Shown: piece after piece, positions 20,500 through 33,228 of the stretch
Position numbering within the stretch: the stretch's first letter is position 1
How the letters are laid out: every line of letters begins with the position of its first letter
Assembly (NCBI RefSeq): GCF_008831285.2
Contig: NC_045141.1
Location: 1,550,001-1,614,000 of the forward strand
Direction of reading: 5' to 3'
Source: Nymphaea colorata
Lineage: Eukaryota > Streptophyta > Magnoliopsida > Nymphaeales > Nymphaeaceae
DNA: 64,000 bases
The notes under the pieces: generated by a model
Databases searched by the model: none
What the model was told of the DNA's origin: nothing
What the model saw: the letters and a program-made list of their open reading frames with translations, nothing else
Program-made: the position numbers and the translations under genes

Positions 20500-23128
20500 T
20501 ACGACTACTTTTATGATTGTTCTCATTGAACAGAAAATTCCAGCAACATGTTACCAAAGACTTTTGAATGTTCTCATCTAAAAGCCTATGGAGATCATAA
20601 AGGGTTTATTGTTTCCCACTTTAACAATTTGAAATCCTTGCAGACTATGTATTGTACATCATCTATGTGTTGTATAAAAGAAGCACACGAATAGAGCACA
20701 TACACACCATATCTATATGATTTATATATTATGTTATTGTTATCTACATAGGACTTGTGAAGGGCAAAAGGGGATGAATATATTACATCTGATCCCTTGA
20801 GCACAAAAGCTTTAAAAATGAAAAGTAATTGCACATGCTTTTTAACATTCCTGACAGTATATTGAATATGATGTGAAATTGTCCATCTTTTCATTCTTAT
20901 TTATCATGTTACACATACCTATTAGATGTTTCATATCCATCATTTCTTTAAAGCTAGTTCAGTTCTACTTATTGCATTAATTGCACCATATCCACCATTT
21001 GTTTTGCACTCAGACCAATTTTACTAAATAGAATAGTTGTTATTTTTCTGTAGGACCTAATTTTTAGGAAACCATAAAACCCATATTGCTGAGATAGGAT
21101 CACCAATACATGTATCTGACACAAAACCACAAACCCAATAATGCTAAGATGGGATCACCGATATATGCATATATGCAACATAGACATGTTTAGTTTTATA
21201 CTTACATCCTTCCAGTAAATGTAAATGTCGCTAGTGGCACTTCACATGTTGAGTTATATAGGAAAAAACTGCACCACCATTAGTACTTGGGTAGATTAAG
21301 TTTTAGGCTTATTTTAAACATTGTGAGGTAATGGTCTTAGTCTAATGCAGATAGTGGCATAGAGAAGCACTCCATTTAAGCATATCAATCATGCAGCGTC
21401 CTATTTCTTCTAGTCACCCTGTTACTAATTTTATTCTTCTAGTAAGCATTGAAAAAAAAAAAACTCTTTGGTATCCTAAAAATAAAATGTGCATTTTTTT
21501 TTTCAAATATTCAAGTTTCACATTCAATTTATCGACACTTTAAAGAATGCCTTCAAATTTAGAAGGAATTTTGATTAGCATGTTTATCCTCCATCATAAT
21601 ACTTCAAGTCATGATTCTTTGTATACATGGAGACACCAACATTTTACACAATCTTGACTTTTTTTTTTTATATGTGGTCTTGTTTGTACATTTCTATAAG
21701 TTTTTAGTCTTTGGCTTTTAAATTTGTCATCGATCTTGGATTTCAAGCTTGATATATTTTTGTTGTTTCAGCTTCGGGATTACAACCATACAAAATTTTA
21801 GGTTAAACAGATTTCATTTGGATATCTAAGATTTGTTTGAAATACGATGAGTCAGTGACAGACTGGTCAAATTCGTCAAGTATGTGTCATACTAATCGTA
21901 ATGACATGGCTTAGAAGAGCATCAATGACGCACTACCTTTATTAATAATCAACACTTTACCTGAGCAAGCACAGGAAAGTCCCCCACTGTTACCGATGGA
22001 ACATCTTCACTATGTTCGTTAGAAACCTCCCTTCACTAAGTTTGCTGGAAATGACCACTGGCCCATCTTTCTCACCAGCTTGCTTCCTCTATTTTTCTCA
22101 TCTCATTATTGATGGTCTACTCCGTCACTCGAATGAGGATATTGCAAAATCGAAGGTCATGATGGTTCACGTGGTTGGGGACATAGTCACCCTTGAGAAA
22201 CCTAATAAGTTGCAAGGTTTCACTTGAGGCACCTTGAGGGGTTTTGGACGGGAAGGCAAGCTCATCCTTCAAATCTCATTGTCAGGGGTCCGGCTTCTAT
22301 GTTGCCAAATGGGGACAAAGTATCCATGGATGGCCTCTCAAAATTTGTTTAACTCCAAGGTAGTGTTTTATTGAATATGGATCTGGGGCATTACCAATTG
22401 ATAGGGAACCAACATGTTTCAAATACATGGTAATCACATCATGTACATCTTTTTCAATATTCAAAAGACATGTGCATGTGGGTGGTCTTTCTCTTTCTTC
22501 ACCATCTCCTTCTCCTGCCATCAACACCGTGGTCAGTTTCTAACTAATTTCACGAATAAAACAAACTGGCTACAATAAAGGTAATATGGAAAAAAAAAAG
22601 TTATTTTAATAATGTCAATATTTTATACCTTGTAAGTCACTTTTGAAAATTCTTACATTCGTAAGGTCTATATATGTAGTAATTGTAAGCCCCTTAAATA
22701 TTTTACTACCTTGAGTGCAAGATGGGAATATATCCGGTTGCCAATGTCGACAAGAATATTACCGAAGAAAGTCATATGAAACATAAGAAGCACCACTATT
22801 TATAAAGCTAGTTTTAACAAAAAAAAGGGCCAAAAAAGTTCCAAACCTTAACTAGACCTTCATTTTTCAATGAAAACTATGATAGTTCACTGAAGAAAGT
22901 GTGGATGCATAACCAAAGTAACAAAGACTAAATGTAGTTAGTATTGATACAAGTGATCTATAAATTACAAAATCATGGAAAGGAATGGTATTGTTGATTC
23001 TATGAACTAATTTCAGCTAGCTGCATGGGAGAAAACAATGGAAGCTCACAACTTGTTATGTTGTTGAGTCAATATACTTATCTAAATTGAATAGATGAAT
23101 CTTCCACAACATGGTTGTGTCAATTACC
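20500..23128. other. Intergenic region downstream of the transporter
   Basis: AT-rich with poly-A/T runs. No domain, transposon terminus or RNA gene is evident. Around 21,060-21,170 two similar phrases (ACCCATATTGCTGAGATAGG and ACCCAATAATGCTAAGATGG, each followed by GATCACC) form a short diverged repeat. The stretch at 21,950-22,320 is less AT-rich and may be an old retroelement relic, but I could not identify it. Confidence 0.4.
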
Positions 23129-25872
23129 TCAGCTGAAGATGCCGAGTGATGCCATGGAGGATTGAATTTCTTCGAGGGTTCTAGCTCTAGTTTCTGGGAC
23201 CAACTTCAGCACGAAAACTATGGCTACTGCACTAACTGCTGAGTATATGTAGAATGTGCCTGCAAAGTGCACTTAAATTTCAGTTGGAGACATTGATGGT
23301 TTACCGCTTGTATCATGATGAAGTTGGAAGGATTTCTTTTTCTTCCCTTTTTCTATAAAAATACTTTGGCTTTTCATTTCATTCTCTGATCCAATTATTT
23401 AATTTTCTTAGTAAAAAAACTTACCCGCTGCACTCCAACTCTCCAAGTAGTTGTAACTGTAGGTAACAGCCCAGGAACCAAACCAGTTCACCAATGTCAC
23501 CAGGCTCCCTGCTATTCCCTTTATGTTGATGGGAAATATCTGCAGCAAAAAAAATATATGCATTCCTTGATGTAAGCTTGAAAATCACTCGTTCGTTTCG
23601 GCATATTCAACTACCATTTGATTTGAGGAATAATTGGCTGTTAGTATATTCAGAGTTGCATGGTCTAAATTCTTATGACAGATTGAACATAGGTTAACTC
23701 AAATGCTCACCTCAGACATCATAACCCAGGGAATGGCACCCATGCCTAGTGAGTAGAAAGCAGTAAACACCTGATAATGGCATCAGAGGAGGAATAAAAA
23801 GATTATCGCAGGCATGAGTACCAGTTCATGTTAGAAAAATTCAATTGGGTCATGCCCAATAAATATATCCAATAAAGAGTACTAGGTAATTAAATGTCCA
23901 GAATTAAGTTGTATGAATAATATACACATACCAGTATGCCGGTCAAATTTAGGGCTGGGACGGCCTTTGTTGCCCAGTGTTGAGCCTACATGTGCATTAC
24001 ATAATATCATGATATTTCACCAAGAAACAAACCATTAAATAAGAAATGTAACACCTCATAGGGACATAGCATAGCTAATCGGATGGGGGTTCTGTGCATT
24101 ACATAATATCATGATATTTCACCAAGAAACAAACCATTAAATAAGAAATGTAACACCTCATAGGGATATAGCATAGCTAATCGGATGGGGGTTCTAACAA
24201 CCCGTGTTTCTGTTTCGATTCATATGCGTACTATGCCCCTTCGACTTGTGGGATGCGGTATGACACTAACATGAACTTGCTTCGTCCCCGTGGTCAGGCC
24301 TCCATGTAATCGTACACCAAAGAGGGATGGGGAAAGAGGGGTTTTCACTATTGTCTGAGGGCTTGCACTCACCTAGAATGAAAAGAAAGGCAATTTATCT
24401 TGAGATGCATGAACAAGTCCTCAGATCTGCACCCTGAAATCAAACTCATACTTGTGTGTCTTGTTATGCCAAAACACTGTGCCTCATACACAAAAGTGTA
24501 GATGCTTCAACCAGGGCCTTGGACTTCTTGACTCACTTTACATTTTCTTCTCTCGTTGGTGCTCATAATTTTTCCTTTTTTTTCCCTTTCCGAATGAGGG
24601 TAAATCTTAACCACCCCAGCTTTTTGGTTGATTGCCAAAAATTTCAAACTAGTAAATGGAAAAATTGAGACATTAAACATTCGTCACATTCTCTCATATC
24701 ACCTGCTTGCTCTTTTTATATAAATTCAACCATACATTATTTCAAGCAAATGGTAGTATCGTTAACACCTATTTCCTACAAAAATTGAAAGCTCATGAAA
24801 AAATCTGACATGGATCTCTTCAACAACGATGCTAACTAAGTGAATCATGATGACAAGTTTATTCATGCAAGCTCTTAAGGCGCTGAGCATGATGTTTTAG
24901 GTTGGGCGACAAGAGAACCTGCCGTGAAAGCTATGAAGGTATCCTTCGAATGATTTGCCAGCTGATCCACTAGCATAAAATTGACATTTGCTTACGATTA
25001 TTTACCTTGAAGAGAAAGGACGTTCCGGCTAGGAGGCAGCCCAAGCAAGTGCCCGCAGCTGCAACCTGAAACATGAGTATGGCATGTGCTTAGCTTAGAA
25101 TCTGCCTACGATTAAACGGCAACAACCAAGTAGTTGTATATTGCATGTGGTAAGTAGTGGCAGATTGGGTGTGACAAATGAAGAGATATTGTTAAATTAA
25201 GAGAAAAATGTCAACTTACCATGAGGAGTGGCTTTCTTCCTGATTTGTCCAATAAAATTGCCCCGAGTAAGGTTATGGGAACCTGTACAAGGTACGAACC
25301 AAAAAAGCTTCATATTCTAGGTTAATAGAGATGCATATAGGCACAGTTTTGAAAAAAGGTACACAATTAATTGGTTTAGTGCTGCAGCTAGAAATGGCTA
25401 GAGAAGAAACCTGAATGATAGCCACTGCAATGCTTCCAACCTTGCCAGAAGAGAAGCCTACAAGAGTATGTAATGGAAGAAAACTAATTATTTTGTGAGT
25501 CTGAAAATGGTCAAGCCTTGTCGTTGCCTTAACCCCCACCAATGACTTTTGCGATAAGACTAAACTAACCTGCCGAGACGAAGATATTACTAGCATAAAA
25601 CACGATTGCATTGGCACCCCCGAATTGTTGGAACACCATTAATCCAACTCCTACCTACATGCACATGGGTTAGATGGGTCATAAACAATAGAAATCCAAA
25701 AAAAAACTTGAGCGTCTTACTTTTTCTCATCAAGCTATTGATATCAAAATTAGCTATACTCACAATCACAGAGTGTGCATATTTCTTCTGAAACAAATCT
25801 TGAATTCTTGTTTTTGGAAGTAGTGATTGCAACTCTGTGTAATCCTGCTCACCATGAACTATTATGCTAAGA

Positions 25873-25919
<47 letters not shown>

Positions 25920-28900
25920 TAAAAATTATATGAGCAAATTGATCAAATAGTCATAACAACAAAAATGAGTTGCAAACCAAGTGAGGCCAAGCCACCACTA
26001 GTGTCGCTGTCACAACAAATTTATCTAATGACCTTGACCAGTAGCATGAAGTATTTTTCTATTCTCAAACTGACTTTGAAGAAAAGAAGCATAAAAGACA
26101 AAAGTTGTGGTCCACCAGATCACAACCCAAAAAAGACTTTACTTAATGCATAAAGTTCAAATTTGTGTTTGCAAAGGACCTTGATTTCTGATTCTTCCTG
26201 AGAAATATTAGCATCCTTTCCCCGTAGCTTCCGTAGTGCACTTTCAAAATCTGCTTGGCGGCCAACTTTTGCCTACAGGTAAGAGACGAGTGCAAGATTA
26301 TTGTAAAAGGCCCAACCTACCACTCGGATGTATATCTATGCAGATTGTGTTAATGAAGGAAAAAAAAGAACCAACCAGCCATCTTGGAGACTCTGGAATG
26401 AAAAAGAGGCCAATAACTTGAACGATGCATGGCACTATTCCTGTTAGCAAGGCACACATTCTATGCTCAAATGAAACACACCCGAAAAGGACAAAGCATA
26501 AAAGACCACAAATATTTAAAGAAAACTGAATCAAATATTTTATTTCATATGGGAAAAGCCATATATTTCTGAACAATTTGATTCAATAGTATTCCTTTAT
26601 TAGTTAGGAATGGAATTGATAATATCGGTAACTCTTGGATAGAATATTAGAATGGAAACATCCATTAGATAATGAATTATTAGCATTCTTGCTAAGTCAT
26701 GGTTAATCGACAATTCAAAGTGTTTTTCTTGCATATTCTTGAGCAATCAACATTTATAGACAGATGTAAGGAGAATTTGTTTGGGAAATAATAAGTCCTT
26801 TTGACAGCTCTTTCTCTACAAAAAAAATTTGCATAAAAACATAGAGATAAATGGGTGATTTTTGAATGGAAAAAAAGTTTGTTGCAGGGTCTCAAATAAA
26901 TTGGCTTATTCAAAAAACTCCTTGTTCTTTGGAATATCTATCTTGTATCGAGTGCTTGACTAATTTCAACCAATATAACATAAAATATATTATATTGACA
27001 CTCAAAAAATTAAATCTTCAATGCAACAACAAAAATATCTAGAGAAACAAGTAGAACCCATTCAAGAACCAACCATAAAATTTTCTTCTATCAGGGTGGA
27101 CTTTGTTCTTTACCCTCCAAAAACATGCTTACTTTAGAATCACCTTCTTCTACTTGAGATGGAAATGCCATGGTCAGTATGGTTACTTTTCTTTCTCTTT
27201 TTTTCGACTATTTTACTCTCTCTTCTCTATTTGAAAGTTACATACAATTTTCTCCTTTTCCGGAGTACCTTCCTTAAACTTTTTCATAAAGAACTAATTA
27301 TTGAATCAAATGCCACATAATTCTGTGATAGCAAGAAAAACACCAACAAACTAAGTTTATTCTAACAAGCCCCTCAAACCCCATTGTGGTCAAATTCTAT
27401 CATTCTAAGAATTGTCTTCAATTTCTTGAATGTGGCATACATCAATGGCTTTTTAGATATGTCTCGTGTGCTTTATTGTTCTACATTGAACTTGTTTCAT
27501 TTCTTTATCTCATCATTAATCACAAAATTGAATTTGATATCAACATGGTTACTTTCATCATGAAAAATCACATATTTTGCTATAGAAATTGTTGAATTGC
27601 TATTTGTGTTAATACACTTCAGTAGCTTCACTTTGACACATATTCATAAATTTAAGCAAGTTTCTTGCCGATAAAAGATGCAAAAATATATGTATAGTTG
27701 GAGCCAGTTCAACTTCACAAGTAAAGTAATAATGACTTGCTCTTTAAAACACAACACAAATGCAACATCACTGATAAACAATGCGAAAGACAAAATACTT
27801 TCTATTTCATCCAAATCATTTACCTAATCTCTATCTATATAGCTATCAAAGTCAAAACAAATTGCAAGTAAATAAAATGAACCATGATGGGAAATACCCT
27901 CATATAATGAATGATTTTTTTGGTAGAAATAAAATGTTTTTCATTATACATTTCAATGTATCTATTCATCAAGTGAATTCTACAAAATATATTAGTCATG
28001 TACATGTCAAACATTGAAGGCTTTCAGTAGAGCTTTTGAAGTAAGTAGAATGACTCATATTTTCATCATGATGCTTCTTTCAATTTCAATTTACAATTGT
28101 CTATATTCTTTGTAGGATTGCCCTCTCGCAACTTGAAATTATTGAAAATCTTGATTAGATAAGTACTCTGACGTATAAATATGTTGTTTTTCAATTGTTT
28201 TTACTTCAATGCCAAGGAAATGTTAACATCAACATAATGTTGGTAATATCAAATTCTTGATGGTTTTGAACCACTCAATCATGTTTGGTTTGTTGTTTGT
28301 GAGAACAATATTGCCAATTTATAAATACATAATCAATATATTTCTTTTCATATTCACCTTCTTATACAAAATATGTTCTACGAGCATTTTAAACAATTAT
28401 TCATTCGTAAATATTTGTCACTTGTTGCATTTCTTGTATGAGGTACTCACTTTAAACTATATAAACTTTCGTTAGTTCATATATTTTTATCTCGGTGATC
28501 CTTCTTCAAATAACCCAAAGGTTGTTAAACATATTTTTTTTTATTCTAGAAAATTGACTAAAAAGCTGATTTTTTATCCATTTGATAATTTTTTTGTTAA
28601 TGTTGTAGTAAAAATATAAAAATAATGACCTCATAGTTTTTAAGCCAGCAATCAAAGCAACTACCTCTTTATGTTTGGTTTTCTTTTATTTTTGCCATGA
28701 AACCTTTCACAACCAATCAAGAATTTTGCTTGTTTATTTATCTATTTGTAGCCTTTTAAAAGTAATATCAATCTCATATGTTGCTTTTAATTGACTTGAT
28801 TTATTCACTCATTTCATTTTACTACATTTTTTGTTGCCTGGATTTTAAACATATAGGATCAATATCTATTAGAAAATAAACGAGACTTAGATGTTCATCA

Positions 28901-31900
28901 AATTGAATTCTTCTCTTTCACTACTTTGATTTCACCATAAAATTCTTTCAAGCTTATCATTCTTTGAATTTTGTTCATTTGTATTCTTTCTTAAAGGTAA
29001 CAATGAAAGATATGATGGACTATTTGGATGTGATCATTTGGGGCTACATATATGAATTTCTTATTCTTTTTCGCTTTTGGCCTTTTTAATTTTGAAGATG
29101 ATGTCATTTATTAATATCATATTTACACACTTTTGATAGTGTACTTTATCTTCATTAATCTCTACATGTTTACTATGAAACTTTTTTAATGAGATTATTT
29201 AGCTTATAGCTCATTGTGTTTTTAAGATAGCCAAGAAAAATATAAGTTTCACTTTCATCTTGACCGCTCGCTCTTCTTCAAATATCTTGGCATATAAAAT
29301 ACACTTAAAGCTCTCAAGCATACAACATTTAGCGTATATGGAATTTAAACTTTTTTTGGTGATTTTAACTTTATATTCTTTGTATAATATATATTAAATA
29401 ACATCAATCATAACTTTGCCCTAACTTGTTATACAAACATTTTCTTTTGTTGTACTCCTATTGTAATAAAATTTGCCTTATGTCCTTCTCTATGATGTCA
29501 TTTTGCTATAGATAATCTGAAGTTATCATTTGATGCCAAAGTCTGTAAGTCTTGCAAAATTCTTTACTTGAAGCCAAACTATCCACCTCTATCCTATTCC
29601 AAGATTGAAAGTTTGTTGTCAACTTTGCCTTTCTACAAGTTCTTTGAACTCTTTAAATATTTCCAATAACTGAGACTTCTTTTTGAGAAATATATTTATG
29701 TCCTTCTTCAAAAATCGTCAAGGAAATTAAAAAAAAAATGTAATTATTTTTTTCATATAACTTCTCCTCTAGGTGGCCAACACGTAGCAGTGTGCACAAG
29801 TTGTAAGTCCTCTAACTCTTTACAACTTTTTTTTCTCATAACCATCTTTATTCATTATCTAACAAATGCACATTATTCACAAGCTTTTTGTGATACTCAA
29901 TCATTAAAAACCTTATAACAATCAAGCTCATCAAAATATTTGATTAATGAATATTAAGATGTTAAAGTTGCAAATGTAACAATTGTGACGTGTCACATAT
30001 AAAAACCTGCAAGCATTTGAAAATATAATGTTTGTGGCTAACATAAATATGTGAATTGTGTTTCATAAGAACTATTGCAATTAAAATTTTCTTTTAATCT
30101 CTCAAACAACCAAAAAATTCTTCGATATGATTATGTTAGTGTTTCTCCAAGAGTTGCCTGAAGCTAAGAACATTACCTTTTGTGTCAAGAACACATTATA
30201 CATTAGAAATAAATTTATGTCCTACATCTTTCAGTTTGACAAAAATTTTGACTTTATCATTCACCAGTCTTTGAGTGATCTCTAATTCTAATAGTATTTT
30301 TAGTGATGAGTTCCATAAATATCTCTTCATTACCAAACATATGGTTGATGGCACTTGCATGAAGACTTCCTTTTCAGTTTTTTAACATGATTAACATGTC
30401 CTCTAAATTTAGTGAACTTTGTTCTGCACTCATAATCATGGCGCTTATATTTTTTGGTAATTGAAACATTGTACATTTTCCTTGTCACAGCCATATTGAT
30501 TGAAGTTTTTTTTACAATGTCTCCTTAAACATTAAAATTTTGATTTTGACAACCACCATAATATGATTTGCTTCTTAGTGATATAAAATTGCATCATCTG
30601 CCTTTCGAAAGGACCTTTATGCTTCAAAATCATCATCATCATGCTTGGGAAGAAGGTTCGAAGATATCACTTTTTTTTCATCCTCATTTCTTTTAACTTC
30701 TTTTTGTTATCTATGAGGTCCATACATGAATTTCACTTTTTTACAGAGCTTCTTTTTTTTTTTTTTTTTGAAAAATTAGGTTCATAACTTGTAACAAGTA
30801 CCTAATAAATTTCTTCTATGATAAAAAGGAAACGATACCAACAAATTGGAGTAAATTCCCAACAAGAAATTGGATAAATAGAAACAAAGATATTGTCTAG
30901 TACTCTTTAATTAATTTTTTTTCAATTACCATCCATCTAGCATCATCCACACACACACACATAGATCTAGATATCTATTTGAGCTCCCTGTATATTTTCT
31001 GAACACTTATTGAAAAAGGAAAATTTTGAAAAAAGAGTACGTTTTAGACATCACTAAAGCTTGGTGAAGTTTGAAAATTTTCACTTACCAACCATTTTAT
31101 TGTCTGATTGAAGTTGCAAAACATAAAATCACTTTAAAATGTGTATGCTTTTCTTGTTCCTTTACAGCTTAATTAAGCATTTAATTTCAGATTTTTTTTT
31201 GGAGAAAACAAATCCCTCTCATGGTAAACATGTACTTACCAACTAACGCCAACACACGCCAAGTCACGAATTGCCCCACAAGATAAGCAATCGATGAGCC
31301 AAGTGCTACCATTAACTGCAAAGGTTAGTTGGAAAAGACGATTAGGACGCTTGCGTGTTGGGACGGAGAAATCAGCAGCGGTTTTTAACCAACTAGCTCT
31401 TTTAGAGAGATGTGGCAAAAACCACATAAAGTTCATAAAAACGTTCAATGTTGGTCGGTGTTTGAACCTAGCTAACACACTCCAAGTAGATAAGATGTTT
31501 GGGCACCAAAGACAAGCGGAGAGTTCCAGTGCTTGAAAAGACTAAGGTGCCCAAAATAAAACATGAAAAGATGTGGGTGTGAAATTGTGGAAATTAAAGC
31601 CCTTTTGAAGACGACAAAATGGCAAGCAAGGACATGGACAACCATGTGTAAGCGCAAACACGCTAACGGATCGTTTTGGTTTTAGGTTTAATGGTAAGGA
31701 TAAATATATATAAAGCTCGTGCATCAGATGAGACGGTGCGTGCTTTAATTGAGTCGTTGGCATTAAAGACCTAGTACCTTCTGGGCATTAAAATTGCTCA
31801 TACTTCAGAAAGAGAACTTTTTCCTTTTTCCTAAGAAATTAGGCCTTTGGATGTCCTAAAGATCAGATGAGATGGGGGATTAACATGGGATCAAAGCTTT

Positions 31901-33165
31901 TTGAAATTGGTACCAATCCAATTTCAAGGATGAAACTAATGAATCAATCGAGTGTACTTATAGCAGCACATCAAGTGTACCACGACCGCAGGAATTCCAC
32001 AAATTAAAATCGACTCACTTCATTCAGGAAACCAAACTACCAACTAACGTTAGATCTGTTTCCAGGTAACTTTGTGAGTTATGGTACCTGATTAGCAGTC
32101 GTCAGTCCTCCTCTCAGGTCCTTGGGAGCTATTTCGGCCACGTATACCGGCACCTGTCCATTAACTTTTGTTATTTTAGTATAAGAAGTGGATGAAGAGT
32201 ACTTTTGAGAATAGGAACAAAGTAAGCGATCTGTTCATCGAAACATTAGTGTCTGCTAGTGCCACTGTGACTGAAAATTTAAATATTAAGTTGGCACTGA
32301 AAATTATCTCGTAAAGAATGAATGATGGGTCCGCAAAAACTTTAGGTATACAACTAAAGAGGCAAGAATATTTGGTTTTCCAAGGACCAAGCTATGAGTT
32401 TTCTAGTTGAACGACAAAATAAAATAAAAATAAAAATAAACGAGACGAAAATCGCACCGACAGACGATCCCGATAATTCATTGTGGGGTTCCACCAGGCA
32501 GGAGCGGAGCAAGGGAGCATGGGTGTGGGCCCTTACATTTTGTTAAATTATCCGTTTAAATTTTTGAAAAATGTGAATTTGGTAAAACTTTTGAAAAATA
32601 AGTATTGTCCATATAAAAAAAATTTCAAAACTTATATGACAGCTCAGCCTTCTGAGGGCAAAATCTGACTTTACCCCAGCAGGAAATCCTCTTTCTTTCT
32701 TGACTCTGTCGCTTGAGTAAAGTTACTTACCACGACATCGAACGTGGGTGTGTCAGAAATTGATGCACAGGATGGCAATGATTAAATATTTTTATTAAAA
32801 TCATCAAGTGAAACTTTTTTAAAGGGTAAAAAAGATCGTAAAAAAAAAAGTGAAAAACTTTAAAATGTGCATTTCGTTTATAAAATTTTTTTAAAATGGC
32901 ACCAACCATCTTTTGGTGCATATTTGCTGCGTGTACGCCTGTACTTACGCAACTCAATCTGGCGCGACATGCCTTTGGGAACGCCTCACTTCTCCTACCT
33001 CCCTCCAATAATGACACATGTCATTCCCTTAAATCTCATGCCTTAAAAAAAAAAAAAAAAAAAGGAATAAGTGGACATAAGCAATAGTCAAGTGGATGAA
33101 CACATACATGTGGAGGAAAGAAAATTGAAGTCAGACCACTACCTTTATAGCATTTTGTTTTTTTG

Positions 33166-33228
<63 letters not shown>

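Noticed and set aside
22012-22227. Short plus-strand frame in the downstream intergenic region
   Set aside because: No motif, no splice context and no partner exon; it might be old retroelement sequence but I cannot support it.
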